Source: a cyanobacterium endosymbiont of Rhopalodia gibberula (lineage in GTDB: Bacteria > Cyanobacteriota > Cyanobacteriia > Cyanobacteriales > Microcystaceae). Taken from it: a DNA stretch of 64,000 bases. The position numbers were made by a program, and so were the translations under genes. The stretch lies in assembly GCF_003574135.1 (NCBI RefSeq), contig NZ_AP018341.1, positions 2,641,740 to 2,705,739 on the forward strand, read 5' to 3'. Shown here one piece after another: positions 52,038-61,730 of this stretch; within the stretch, counting starts at the first letter, position 1; the number at the start of each line of letters is the position of its first letter. The notes beneath the pieces are model-generated. The model saw only the letters and a list, made by a program, of their open reading frames with translations. It was not told the DNA's origin and made no database searches.

Positions 52038-52862
52038 ATGAGTTCTACGGTTAAAGGGGTTATTACAGTATCAGGAGTTGGGTTACATTCCGGGGTGGAA
52101 ACTAAGGTAAATATTTTACCTGCACAATCAGGAGAAGGTCGCTATTTTGTTAGGGTAGACTTACCAGGAAATCCTATAATTCGTGCTGAGGTAGCTTCAG
52201 TTAGTCAGACGACTTTATCAACGGAATTAAGTCAAGGAAAAGTAGCCATTCGTACGGTTGAACATCTTCTATCCACGTTAATAGCTATTGGGGTCAAAGA
52301 TGCCCGTATTGAAATTGATGGACCAGAAGTCCCGTTGTTGGATGGATCTGCTCAGGAATGGTTTAAAGCGATGATTCAAGGGGGTGTTAGTCCTTCTTCA
52401 TTGTCCGCAGGTTCTCCCTTATTAAAACCGATTTTGATTAGGGATGGAGAAGCTTTTGTGGCTGCTGTACCTGCGTCTGAGACTCGTTTTACCTATGGAA
52501 TTGATTTTCCTTACTCTGTTATTGGCAATCAGTGGCACAGTTGGAATCCTAATATAGAATCTTTTGAAGATACAATCGCCCCTGCTAGAACTTTTGGTTT
52601 TGCTGATCAAATTGAAAAACTACAAAAGGCAGGTTTAATTAAGGGAGGAAGTTTAGAAAATGCCTTGGTGTGTGATCACGAAAAATGGTTAAATCTCCCT
52701 TTGAGATTTGAAAATGAACCTGTCCGTCATAAATTATTAGATTTAATTGGGGATTTAAGTTTATTAGGAACCATTCCTCAAGGGCATTTTTTAGCCTATA
52801 AAGCAAGTCATAAGCTTCATATTCAATTAGCTATGGCGATCCAAGAAAAGTTGAATTCTTAA
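52038..52862 (+). CDS. lpxC: UDP-3-O-acyl-N-acetylglucosamine deacetylase
   Basis: Zinc enzyme of the first committed step of lipid A synthesis. From the ATG at 52038 it has 274 residues and GAGG lies seven bases upstream; the longer TTG frame from 52026 would use that site as coding sequence. Metal-binding His is seen in TVEHLLSTL, the catalytic block in [20 protein letters not shown] with the zinc Asp, and a further His in [16 protein letters not shown]. It follows bamA. The usual downstream fabZ-lpxA-lpxB genes are not here; a ferredoxin gene is. Its presence implies a lipid A-containing outer membrane. Confidence 0.95.
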   Translation: MSSTVKGVITVSGVGLHSGVETKVNILPAQSGEGRYFVRVDLPGNPIIRAEVASVSQTTLSTELSQGKVAIRTVEHLLSTLIAIGVKDARIEIDGPEVPLLDGSAQEWFKAMIQGGVSPSSLSAGSPLLKPILIRDGEAFVAAVPASETRFTYGIDFPYSVIGNQWHSWNPNIESFEDTIAPARTFGFADQIEKLQKAGLIKGGSLENALVCDHEKWLNLPLRFENEPVRHKLLDLIGDLSLLGTIPQGHFLAYKASHKLHIQLAMAIQEKLNS

Positions 52863-53033
52863 GAATAAACATGAATTAACCTGATAAATAATCGGAGACT
52901 CGATTTATATGAATGTTTTAATAACTTAACTATTTACGAGAAAAGCAAAAAAGTTTACCATAGAGTAAAGAGCAGAGTTATCATCAAGTCTAGGTTTATT
53001 CTTACTGTCACTAGTATTCTGTCTTGTTCAACT

Positions 53034-53402
53034 ATGACCCGTTATCATACAGTTCGTATAAACCATCGTCAAGAAGGAAAAGAATATACCTTAAAAGTAC
53101 CCGATGATCACTACATTCTTCATAGTGTGGAAGAACAAGGTAATCAATTGCCTTTTTTGTGTAGAAATGGAGCTTGTACCGTTTGTGCTGTGCGTATTCT
53201 ATCAGGAGAAGTCTATCAACCTGAAGCTGTAGGATTATCTCCAGAACTGAAAGACAAAGGTTATGCTTTATTGTGTGTTAGTTATGCTCGATCTTGCTTA
53301 GAAGTAGAAACTCAAAATGAAGATGAAGTTTATGAGATTCAATTCGGACAGTATTTTTGTAAGGGGGAAAAGAAATTTAAAATTTTTGCGTATGATGATT
53401 AA
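53034..53402 (+). CDS. 2Fe-2S ferredoxin (plant-type)
   Basis: Small electron carrier, 122 residues. Cluster ligands are in FLCRNGACTVCAV (Cys spacing x4 and x2) and LLCVSYA about 37 residues on, which is the plant-type pattern. A C-terminal extension of about 25 residues ends FKIFAYDD and includes one more Cys (QYFCKG). It is longer than the photosynthetic PetF (about 97 residues), so it is a different ferredoxin. It starts 170 bases after lpxC and is followed by suhB; neither neighbour explains its partner. Confidence 0.9.
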   Translation: MTRYHTVRINHRQEGKEYTLKVPDDHYILHSVEEQGNQLPFLCRNGACTVCAVRILSGEVYQPEAVGLSPELKDKGYALLCVSYARSCLEVETQNEDEVYEIQFGQYFCKGEKKFKIFAYDD

Positions 53403-53544
53403 ATTAATAGATAGATATTATAGATGATAATATCCTTAATTATTGAGGAGAAACTGAAATTTTTAAAAAACACTTTAAGGTTTATTTTTAGAATAAAATT
53501 TATCCATTATTAAGTTATCAATAGTTTATTATTAACTATTAATC

Positions 53545-54387
53545 ATGCACAAACCAAGTCAAAACGAACTAGAAACACTTTTAGAGATTGCCACAGAAGC
53601 GGTGATGACTGCTGGAGTAATTTTACAAGATCTTTGGGGTAAATTAGAAAGAATTGAGGAGAAAGGTCGTCCTGGAGATTTAGTCACCGAAGCTGATAAA
53701 ACAGCAGAAGCAGCTATTCTAGGTATTCTACACCGTCGAGTTCCTCAACATCAAGTTTTAGCTGAAGAATCTGGTCTCTTAGGAGTAGCTAAGAGTGATT
53801 ATCTTTGGGTAATTGATCCTCTTGATGGAACTACTAATTATGCCCATAGCTATCCCATTTACGCCGTATCTGTCGGGTTATTGATAGAGGGAATACCCCA
53901 AGTAGGAGCCATTTATGATCCCTTTAGGAAAGAGTTATTTAGAGCGGCTAAAGGATTAGGATCTACCCTTAATTATCGTCCTATTCGAGTTTCCAAAACT
54001 ACAGAATTAAGTAATAGTTTGCTTGTCACAGGATTTCCTTATGATCGCCAGGAGACTCAAGATACCAATTATCCTGAATTTTGTTACTTAACTCATATCA
54101 CTCAAGGGGTGCGCCGTGCAGGAGCGGCCGCCCTTGACTTGGCAAATGTAGCTTGTGGCCGCCTCGATGGGTATTGGGAAAGAGGATTAAGCCCTTGGGA
54201 TATTAGCGCAGGAATTATCATTTTGGAGGAAGCAGGGGGAAAAATCTCTGCTTATGATGAGAGTACTTTAATTATTGAATCGGGGAGATTATTAGCTACT
54301 AACGGGCATATTCATCATGTTTTGAGTCAAGCTTTAGATGAAGCATTGCCCTGGCTGCAGAATTTTTATCAAGTAAAACCATTCTAG
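53545..54387 (+). CDS. suhB: inositol monophosphatase family protein
   Basis: Mg-dependent phosphatase, 280 residues. The metal motifs are in order: DLVTEADKTAE, LAEESG, the signature WVIDPLDGTTNYAH, and GAAALDLANVACGRLDGYWE followed by LSPWDISAGI. In cyanobacteria such proteins hydrolyse myo-inositol phosphate or related substrates such as histidinol phosphate; which one is not clear from sequence. hisZ and hisF lie downstream, which makes a histidinol-phosphatase role worth considering, but this is inference. The gene is complete. Confidence 0.92.
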   Translation: MHKPSQNELETLLEIATEAVMTAGVILQDLWGKLERIEEKGRPGDLVTEADKTAEAAILGILHRRVPQHQVLAEESGLLGVAKSDYLWVIDPLDGTTNYAHSYPIYAVSVGLLIEGIPQVGAIYDPFRKELFRAAKGLGSTLNYRPIRVSKTTELSNSLLVTGFPYDRQETQDTNYPEFCYLTHITQGVRRAGAAALDLANVACGRLDGYWERGLSPWDISAGIIILEEAGGKISAYDESTLIIESGRLLATNGHIHHVLSQALDEALPWLQNFYQVKPF

Positions 54388-54877
54388 TTATATAGCCATA
54401 AATTTGGTGTTTAAAGGCGCAGCAAAGATGACAACAACATAAGAAAAAGAGAAGTTTCAGTCACTGAAGGGGTGGGCTTATAATTTGGTATAAGTTTTTC
54501 TATTTAACAAGGACTATTTAAATCTGAGCTCGTCGGCCACTATTACTATGCAATTCTTGGATTTTTGATAGATGTAGATGTCGAGCAAATTCGCTAACGT
54601 TACCTGAAAGTTTCTTTTTGTTTTTGTCTTTATTCTGAATACTTATAAAGGTCAAACAAAAAACAGAAAGAAACTAGAGAATAAGTTGTCATAAAAATCA
54701 GTTAATTTTGCCTAGAAAACGCCATTTAAAAGCCAGCTAAAATGGTCTGTATTTAGCAATACATATTGATTGCTATTGCTTTCAGGTCTAAAACTGCATA
54801 TAAATTATTTCAAGTTACAGTGACTCAAAATACTTTATTGAATTTATTTAAAAGTTAATCAAATCCTTAACTTATGA

Positions 54878-55093
54878 ACAATATCAGGGCTCGGGTTAAA
54901 CATTAGTAAAATTGCTCAAATTAATGAATTGAATTTAGTTTATCTAAGCAACGAATGCGGCAAAAAAACTAAGATTAAACCTCCTCCTGAACTACCTAAA
55001 CTTGAATTTTATCTAGAAGACTTGAAACAACCGCTAAAGATTGAAAAAACTCTTGTTTCTGTTGTTTATTCTGTCATTCTAGGGACAAGTTGA
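54878..55093 (+). pseudogene. 71-codon startless open frame, decayed unknown gene
   Basis: The frame reads ISGLGLNISKIAQINELN, YLSNECGKKTKIKPPPELP and KLEFYLEDLKQPLKIEK before a stop. The composition is protein-like, with a Pro-rich link. A stop precedes it and there is no ATG. Just upstream, in another frame, is SLTYEQYQGSG. I do not recognise the family. Confidence 0.4.
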
Positions 55094-55223
55094 TATCTTG
55101 ATCGTCAATAATATAATGTTCTAAGCCATCGTAGAATTACGAGAAGCTCTGAAAACTAAACCAAACAATTCAGTATGTCATGGCTCACTAGGATTAACTT
55201 CTTTTGAAGGAAAGTAACTCACC

Positions 55224-55346
55224 ATGGCTAAGGTTCATCTCAATAAAGCTTCGCAAGAAAACTCTAAACACCTGGTGGTTACTCAACCTAAAAAATATCT
55301 TAAACAACTGACGAGTAATGACAAAAACAAATCTTCTAATAACTAA
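55224..55346 (+). CDS. 40-codon small ORF, unknown
   Basis: ATG frame starting MAKVHLNKASQENSKHLVV and ending in a Lys/Asn/Ser-rich tail (NDKNKSSNN). GAAGGAAAG stands about 10 bases upstream, so translation is plausible. The product would be basic and soluble. It may be a small real protein or the 5' stub of a lost gene upstream of hisZ. Not recognised. Confidence 0.3.
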   Translation: MAKVHLNKASQENSKHLVVTQPKKYLKQLTSNDKNKSSNN

Positions 55347-55496
55347 ATCCAGGGAAAACTTTTTGACTCTTTATTTAGAAAAAAGAGGTAGCTTACACTT
55401 TGCTGGTAAAAGGCGATCCTACGCTAGGCTAAAAGATAGGACTTTAACCTCCCATTTTTGGGGCAAAACAATACAAAGCAAGAGGCAAAAAAAACC

Positions 55497-56720
55497 ATGA
55501 TCAATCAACCACCTGCAGGAGCAAGAGACTTACTTCCCCTCGAAGTTGTACAAAAGGCTTGGATTAATGATCTTCTTCAACAAGTCTTTGGACAATGGGG
55601 ATATCAACGTGTTGTCACTTCCACCATTGAATGGTTAGAAACATTGATAGCCGGAGGAGCTATTGATCCTTCGACAGTGATTCAACTACGGGATAGTTCT
55701 ACAGGGCAATTAGGATTGCGGCCAGAACTAACTGCTTCGATTGCCCGGACTGCTGTTACTCGCATGGCTGATACCACTTATCCCCAACGCCTCTGTTATC
55801 GTGCTAATGTTTTTCGAGATCCTCCGGTAGGTCATCACGGAAAACAATTAGAGTTTTATCAAGCAGGGGTAGAATTGCTTTTTTCGGGAGGAGTGTTAGC
55901 GGATGCGGAAATCTTATTATTAGTCGCTGATTGTCTCGAACAGTTAGGAATCCCCTATTGGCATCTTATTTTAGGAGAAGCCAGTTTGACGCGATCACTT
56001 CTTGAACCCTTCCCAGGTTCCCTCAAAAGTCAGGTGTGTCGATGTCTGGCTCAACTTGACTATGTCACCTTAGAAAATCTTGACTATCCTTCTGTTGACT
56101 TACAACAGCGAGGAAAATTATTGTTTGATTTACGGGGAACTCCTGCTCAGGTGCTCCAAAAAGTTAGCCAATTAGAGTTAGACAAAGCTGGAGAAAAAAG
56201 TGTTAACAACCTAAAATACTTGGTCGAACTAATTGAAACAAGCTGGTCAAAACCTTTTCCGTTTATCTTAGATTTAAGTCTAATTCAAACCTTTGATTAT
56301 TATACAGGAATTGTGTTTAAAGCTGTTGGAAAAAGTAACAACAAATTACAAATTCTAGGTCAGGGAGGACGCTATGACAAACTTCTTGGAGTTTACCATC
56401 CTCAGCAAACATCAGCCCCAGGTATTGGATTTTCTTTCAATCTTGAAGACCTGTATACTTACTTATTAACCACTGCTATTTTGCCACAAACTCCTCCTCT
56501 AATTGATTTTCTCGTGATTGCTCAAACTTCCCGGTCCCAATCAATAGCCTTGAGTTATGCTCAACAACTTAGACAGTCTTCAGAAAAGTTAAGGGTAGCC
56601 CTAGAATTGGGGGGACGTTCTCCCGAAGAAATTCGTAATTATGCGCTGAAAAGTTGCATTAAAACTCTTGTTTGGATGACCGAAACAGGAGAAGTAAACA
56701 TTGAAACTCTGAACAATTAA
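55497..56720 (+). CDS. hisZ: ATP phosphoribosyltransferase regulatory subunit
   Basis: HisZ is a histidyl-tRNA synthetase paralogue that activates the short-form HisG at the first step of histidine synthesis. From the ATG at 55497 it has 407 residues and starts MINQPPAGARDLLPLEV; AGAGG lies upstream. Class II synthetase-like motifs remain (QLRDSSTGQLGLRPELTASI, YRANVFRDPP), and the C-terminal anticodon-binding-like domain is reduced, as expected for HisZ rather than HisS. A longer frame from 55458 adds 13 residues and has no support. hisF follows after about 90 bases. Confidence 0.93.
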   Translation: MINQPPAGARDLLPLEVVQKAWINDLLQQVFGQWGYQRVVTSTIEWLETLIAGGAIDPSTVIQLRDSSTGQLGLRPELTASIARTAVTRMADTTYPQRLCYRANVFRDPPVGHHGKQLEFYQAGVELLFSGGVLADAEILLLVADCLEQLGIPYWHLILGEASLTRSLLEPFPGSLKSQVCRCLAQLDYVTLENLDYPSVDLQQRGKLLFDLRGTPAQVLQKVSQLELDKAGEKSVNNLKYLVELIETSWSKPFPFILDLSLIQTFDYYTGIVFKAVGKSNNKLQILGQGGRYDKLLGVYHPQQTSAPGIGFSFNLEDLYTYLLTTAILPQTPPLIDFLVIAQTSRSQSIALSYAQQLRQSSEKLRVALELGGRSPEEIRNYALKSCIKTLVWMTETGEVNIETLNN

Positions 56721-56807
56721 ACTGAAAATCAACTCTGATTTAGGTAATTACTTTTTAAGTCTAAAATTAGAAATAAATTAAATATCTACTAAAAAAAACT
56801 CGTTGAA

Positions 56808-57578
56808 ATGTTAGCTAAACGAATTTTACCTTGTCTCGATGTTAGTGCCGGTCGCGTAGTCAAAGGAGTTAATTTCATTAATCTCCAAGATGCTGGAGAT
56901 CCTGTGGAATTAGCCAAAATTTACAACGATGCTGGGGCTGATGAATTGGTTTTTCTCGATATTACTGCCACTCATGAGGGACGAGACACCATTATTGATG
57001 TCGTTTATCGTACTGCCGAAGCCATTTTTATCCCTTTAACCGTTGGGGGTGGCATTCAGACCCTAGAGAATATCAAAAGTCTGTTAAGGGCCGGAGCTGA
57101 TAAAATCAGTATTAACTCCGCCGCTGTTCGTAAACCCGATTTTATCAATCGTGCTAGTGATCGCTTTGGTAAACAGTGTATCGTAGTTGCTATTGATGCT
57201 AGACGGCGTAGACATCCTGATAGTGACGGCTGGGAGGTCTATGTGCGAGGAGGACGGGAAGGTACGGGGATAGATGCTATCGAGTGGGCACAAGATGCAG
57301 AAAAACGGGGTGCAGGGGAATTGTTGGTAACCAGTATGGATGCGGATGGAACTCAGGCTGGATATGATCTGGAATTAACTCATACTATCGCTGAACGTGT
57401 AGAAATTCCTGTAATTGCCTCTGGAGGAGCGGGAAATTGTCAACATATCTATGAATCTTTCTCTAAAGGTCGTGCTGAAGCCGCTTTATTAGCTTCTTTG
57501 CTCCATTGCGGTAGGTTAACTATTGGTGAAGTAAAAGAATACTTACGTGCTCGCCAAGTTCCCGTTAGAGGCACATAA
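56808..57578 (+). CDS. hisF: imidazole glycerol phosphate synthase subunit HisF
   Basis: Cyclase subunit that, with HisH, makes imidazole glycerol phosphate and AICAR. The 256-residue (beta-alpha)8 barrel has the two catalytic Asp residues, in [16 protein letters not shown] at the start and VVAIDARRR near residue 130. Phosphate-binding loops lie at TVGGGIQ and ASGGAGN. It is complete, starts at ATG, and follows hisZ in the same direction. The pairing of hisZ and hisF suggests that histidine synthesis is kept, with the other his genes elsewhere. Confidence 0.97.
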   Translation: MLAKRILPCLDVSAGRVVKGVNFINLQDAGDPVELAKIYNDAGADELVFLDITATHEGRDTIIDVVYRTAEAIFIPLTVGGGIQTLENIKSLLRAGADKISINSAAVRKPDFINRASDRFGKQCIVVAIDARRRRHPDSDGWEVYVRGGREGTGIDAIEWAQDAEKRGAGELLVTSMDADGTQAGYDLELTHTIAERVEIPVIASGGAGNCQHIYESFSKGRAEAALLASLLHCGRLTIGEVKEYLRARQVPVRGT

Positions 57579-57584
57579 ATACTA

Positions 57585-57612
57585 CTTAACTAAAACAAAA
57601 TTGTTAGTTAAG
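57585..57612 (+). terminator. possible stem after hisF
   Basis: Nine-base exact arms with a 10-base loop begin seven bases after the hisF stop. There is no T-run, so this is only a possible terminator. Confidence 0.35.
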
Positions 57613-57684
57613 ATTAGCCTAGTGTTAAAACTTATTAAAATTATGGAAGAATGTTAAAGACTTAGATTCGGATGATGAGGGAAA

Positions 57685-58032
57685 ATGACTATTTTTTTTG
57701 TTAGGGAAAATAAAGATGTTGTAGCAGCTCAAGGAGTTAACCTCAGAGAAAGGGCTCTGCAAAACCAGATTGATCTCTATACTTTAAAGGGAAAACTTAT
57801 TAATTGTGGGGGTCATGGTCAATGTGGGACTTGTATTGTAGAAATTATTGAAGGGATAGAAAATTTATCGCCACGAACAGATTTTGAGCAGCGCATACTT
57901 AAGAAAAAGCCCGATAATTATCGCTTATCCTGTCAAACATTGGTTAATGAACTAGTTAAGGTTAAAACTAAACCCTGCTCATCTATTTTAGGTGTACCTT
58001 TGAACGATAAAAAAAAGCACAGTGAGAGGTAA
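57685..58032 (+). CDS. 2Fe-2S ferredoxin, adrenodoxin-like cysteine spacing
   Basis: A 115-residue ferredoxin-fold protein. Cluster ligands lie in [15 protein letters not shown], with five residues between the first two Cys and two between the next pair, and in RLSCQTLV later. The x5 spacing is that of adrenodoxin/Isc-type and related ferredoxins, unlike the x4 plant type at 53034-53402. The C-terminus is basic. The redox partner is unknown. It stands about 100 bases after hisF and is followed by eroded DNA. Confidence 0.85.
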   Translation: MTIFFVRENKDVVAAQGVNLRERALQNQIDLYTLKGKLINCGGHGQCGTCIVEIIEGIENLSPRTDFEQRILKKKPDNYRLSCQTLVNELVKVKTKPCSSILGVPLNDKKKHSER

Positions 58033-59442
58033 TTATGGGTGGGGAACACAAGGAACAAACGTTGACTGCCAACTAACATAATGAATTTTTACTTGATATT
58101 TTTCATGATTTTCATTTGTCGAGGTTCAATAGTTTCTTGAAAATACCTGAGTAAGGTGATTCCAAGTGCTTGTTGCCATGGGATATAGAAGATATTGTAG
58201 TTCATTCAGTTCGGGTGAGATTAACGGATGAAGTACGTCATCTTTTGACGATACTTTTATGAACTATTAACATCTTTCTACTGTTAAACAAGATTGTGAG
58301 ACTATATTAGTGAATATATATATAAATTGTACGTATCAAAAAAAAGAAATAATCAGAAAAAAATTACAAATATTAGGCAATAAATAAACTAGAACAAGAA
58401 GTACTAAGGTAAAAAAAATTGGAAGATTTTTATAAAGATGGAAAAGTATATCTAAATACAGATTAAGCCAGATTTAATAATTTTAAAAATATCCATACGG
58501 GTCTAATACTAGAGTAGAGAGATAATTTTCTCTAATAAAAAAAGATAAAGAGTAAGTCATTTTTTGATGATACCTTTAATTATTTTAAATATTCATATAA
58601 GTTAAGACATAGATTTATTGAAATCATAGTTTTCTCAAAGTTTAATTCCTCAATTGTGAGTAGAAAATACCATTATTTCAGTGGATAAAACTACATTTTT
58701 AAATTGGAAAACTTTTAGGATAATTGTAGAAAAAAGTTGGATATAAACCTAGATCATGCAAATACTACCTAAAAGGGAAAATATTTTTTAATAAAACCTG
58801 GTTTTCTGCCTTAATGCTCCAAAGTGAAAAATATTTATTTGTTGCTATCAATAAAATATGTTGATTTTTAAATCAATTAACTAAATTTGTCTTGATCGAT
58901 AAAGATTGTTGAATATTTTTATCCATCAGCGTATAAGGGTTGCTCATAAATACTCTAGTAAAGAGGAATAGTCATGCTATATTTTTGATCGCTTATATTA
59001 ATTACCTAATCAAAAGTTGAGGAATCCGTTTTGATTCCTTAAAGATTAAGACTGGGTCTAATACAAAGTAAAATATTTGCTTCCATAATGGGAACGATCA
59101 TGGTATTAATTCCCACATAATCTGAGTTTACTTTATTAGGTTTACTAACCAAAACTTATTAATAAGTACCAGATTCAACTTCTTTACTAGAATTAATTAG
59201 ATTATTATGATTAATATTAGTTTCAGCAGGAAAATATAGTTTTTCTTTGAAGAAATTACAGGTCTAAGTTAACAGTTAGTTCATTTGTTTGTTGTTTTCA
59301 ATACTGAGATTGTAGAAGCTCTACGAGCATCTCACTGGTTGAGCTAATAGCGTAGGAAACATAAAACAATATATTTATCCCAGCAGTAAGGAATAAAGTC
59401 GTTGGTATTTTAAATCTTAGTAGACATTTCACCGTGATTTTT
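58033..59442. other. 1.4-kb eroded spacer
   Basis: Very AT-rich. A short plus-strand stretch at 58168-58263 reads LLPWDIEDIVVHSVRVRLTD before a stop and may be decayed coding DNA. Nothing else recognised. Confidence 0.45.
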
Positions 59443-60240
59443 TTATACTAAACAACTAACTTTGAGGCGTTTCAACATAGCCTTCCTAGCTTTTTCTGCG
59501 AAAGAATCATCAAGATGGTCCAAGGAAATTTCAGTTTGATATTTTTCTTGTAAAGCTGTTTGAATTAACCAGTCAGCAATAAAAGGATTTTTAGGTAACA
59601 AAGGTCCGTGGCAATAAGTAGCGATCACATGACGATAAAAAGCTCCTTCATAACCATCTTCCCCATTATTCCCATACCCTTTAATCACCTTTCCTAAAGG
59701 TTTAACTTTTCCTAGATAAGTCCGCCCTCCATGATTCTCAAACCCGATGATAATTGGAGGTTTCCCTAATTGTTTTCTTAAAGCTTTTGCTAGGGGACTA
59801 GAAGTAATTTCAAAGACAACATCACCAATACAACGAGATACATTCGCTCCGGGATGTTTACTAACTAAATCCAGTAACCCTAATCCCTCAATGCGCCGTC
59901 CTAAAGCAGGTTCATAATAATGACCCAACAGTTGAGGAGAACCGCAGGTAAATACTCCAGGGGTTCCTTCTTCGACTCTATCCTTAAAAGCCTCAGCTTT
60001 AGCCCCTTGTAAATCCCGCATCACAATTTCCTGTTGACGATCTTGCCCCCCTCCTCCGACAATGACATCAACTTCCTTGAACACCGAGGCTTCTGTTTGC
60101 TGAGTTATAGGGACAATAGTAACATTGAGTCCACGCCATTGACAGCGACGTTGAAGACAGATGACGTTACCGCGATCACCATAGGTACTCATTAAAGTAG
60201 GATAGAGCCAACCAATTCGTAATTCTTGAGTTTGAAACAT
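59443..60240 (-). CDS. class I glutamine amidotransferase, GatD/CobQ-like
   Basis: Glutaminase-type protein of 265 residues. The N-terminus reads LRIGWLYPTLMSTYGDRGNV; YGDRGN is typical of GatD proteins. The nucleophile Cys is in GVFTCGSPQLLGHY and the catalytic His in ATYCHGPLLPKNP. GatD works with MurT to amidate D-glutamate in the peptidoglycan stem, so that is the likely role. MurT is normally the neighbouring gene; here the 1.5 kb upstream is eroded and no MurT motif was seen, though 60810-60968 holds an unrecognised coding scrap. Confidence 0.85.
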   Translation of the reverse strand: MFQTQELRIGWLYPTLMSTYGDRGNVICLQRRCQWRGLNVTIVPITQQTEASVFKEVDVIVGGGGQDRQQEIVMRDLQGAKAEAFKDRVEEGTPGVFTCGSPQLLGHYYEPALGRRIEGLGLLDLVSKHPGANVSRCIGDVVFEITSSPLAKALRKQLGKPPIIIGFENHGGRTYLGKVKPLGKVIKGYGNNGEDGYEGAFYRHVIATYCHGPLLPKNPFIADWLIQTALQEKYQTEISLDHLDDSFAEKARKAMLKRLKVSCLV

Positions 60241-60696
60241 AGTTTAAGCAAGAAGTTATTAGAGCATTTTATCTTAGTTCTCTGAGCCTATCCACTTTTG
60301 GGTTTGTTTCTTGTGCTCTCTGTTAATTTTTAATTAAAAAAGTTAACTAACCGTGATCGAATTAAACTCAGATCTGTTTTAAGCAGTCATCAATTTGCTC
60401 TAATTATTCAAGATTTACTACACTGTACTGCCATAGGATTATTGGGGACTATTGAGATAAAAACTCTTATGTTTATTCAACTAAACGTTGAGCAACAACA
60501 ATTGAATTCTTAGAAAGAACTAAGTCTTCATTCAACAAAAGTAAGAATTGTTTATAAGTAGTATTTGACATTGTCTTTCTCAATTTTTTATGTAGGTTTT
60601 ATCTTTAACTTTTAATTGTTCCTTGATGGTTGAGGATGATTATGTCCTAAGAGTAACAACGACTAATTAAGTTTTCACTTCGTAGTCTTTCGTAGA

Positions 60697-60744
60697 CTAA
60701 CGATTCACTCTGTTTTATATCAAGAAAACAGAGTGAATCGTTAG
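60697..60744. repeat. perfect hairpin, 20-base arms
   Basis: Exact 20-base arms with an 8-base loop, in the spacer upstream of the amidotransferase gene. No T-run follows on either side. Confidence 0.85.
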
Positions 60745-60809
60745 GCAATGATCTTCCTCAAAAGCAAACTATCTATATGTTAGGAAGCTAATGAAGATAA
60801 TTAACTGCT

Positions 60810-60968
60810 ATTGAGAGACGTGCATGTAGCTACACTTACTCGTTCCTGATTCGTCAACTCTCTATGGAAAAAAATGCTAAAAGCTTCTTTGAGTTTTTTC
60901 GTATTATTCTTACGCCATCTATTAACTGAACTTTCCATTACGGGATTGGACAGAATTTTACTTAAAGT
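60810..60968 (-). pseudogene. decayed unknown gene fragment
   Basis: The minus strand stays open for about 50 codons: TLSKILSNPVMESSVNRWRK, KLKEAFSIFFHRELTNQER, VSVATCTSLNSS, then a stop. The composition is clearly protein-like. It is not recognised. As it lies upstream of the GatD-like gene on the same strand it could be part of a former partner gene, but no MurT motif is visible. Confidence 0.35.
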
Positions 60969-61269
60969 TGACTAATATTTTATTCAAATTTAGCTATTAT
61001 TTAAAAATACGTTATATCTACGAATCATCAACTTAAGTATTTATTCTTCGATGTAGAAGAAATGAGTAGTCATATATAAATAAACAACATTATGTTAATA
61101 ACTATTAAGGTAGTGGGTAAACTATAAACTAATTTTGAAAAAATTAGAAAATTTTCTAGACTGAGAAGATAAAACAAAGCTCAAAACTAATAGAGACATT
61201 AGTTAGCATAAATTTGATACTAATTTTTAACTTTGTTGAACAAGATTGAGATTTTTATTTTTAGTTTCT

Positions 61270-61500
61270 GTGTGGGAAGCCCCCACTATAAACAAGTGGG
61301 ACGTATCAAACCGAAGGACCATAATATTGCGGTCTCAGGGTGAAAGCCGATCAGTGCTAAATGACTAAGCTAGAATAGAACTGGTCTAATAGATACTTAG
61401 AAACACGCTAAGAAATTAAAGGGCGAACTTATTACTCTAGCTGGTGGGTATATGTGTCCACAGACTATGTCGGATAATCAACAATGCTAAGGGGTTCTAA
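61270..61500. ncRNA. less AT-rich island, possible structured RNA or IS end
   Basis: This stretch has a much more balanced base content than its surroundings and no long open frame. It begins with GTGGGAAGCCCCCAC, which folds as a short stem, and holds further paired-looking segments to about 61490. The opening motif resembles the right end of IS200/IS605-type elements in cyanobacteria. It does not match RNase P RNA or tmRNA as I know them. Both readings are tentative. Confidence 0.25.
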
Positions 61501-61730
61501 ACAGAAAAAAAGTTTTTCTGATGTTTAAAAACCTATACATTCACAGTCTATGGATAGTTCAGTAGTGATGACTGTAGAGATATCTGGACGGAAGTATAAA
61601 AATAGCAACATTTCCATATTCCCATTCTATCTAGAAAAGCTCAGCAAAACAGTAACGTCCTATCGTAGACTAAGATGTCCTGTGCTGTGCGCTTGGGAGA
61701 CTTCTCAGGAAGAGTATTTCTGGAAGAATG

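Larger units (their letters stand above)
54388..55496. other. 1.1-kb region with decayed coding DNA
   Basis: Contains an open but startless frame at 54878-55093 and a 40-codon ATG frame at 55224-55346, listed separately. Elsewhere no feature stands out. Confidence 0.5.
60241..61730. other. 1.5-kb spacer with hairpin, coding scrap and GC-richer island
   Basis: Contains the perfect hairpin at 60697-60744, a decayed minus-strand segment at 60810-60968 and an unexplained less AT-rich island at 61270-61500, each listed separately. Confidence 0.55.

Noticed and set aside
55318-55500. 60-codon frame running into hisZ
   Set aside because: It overlaps the 40-codon ORF and the hisZ start region in another frame and has no recognisable motif.
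58168-58263. Short coding-like stretch PWDIEDIVVHSVRVRLTD
   Set aside because: Fewer than 35 codons and no family recognised; not enough to call a pseudogene.
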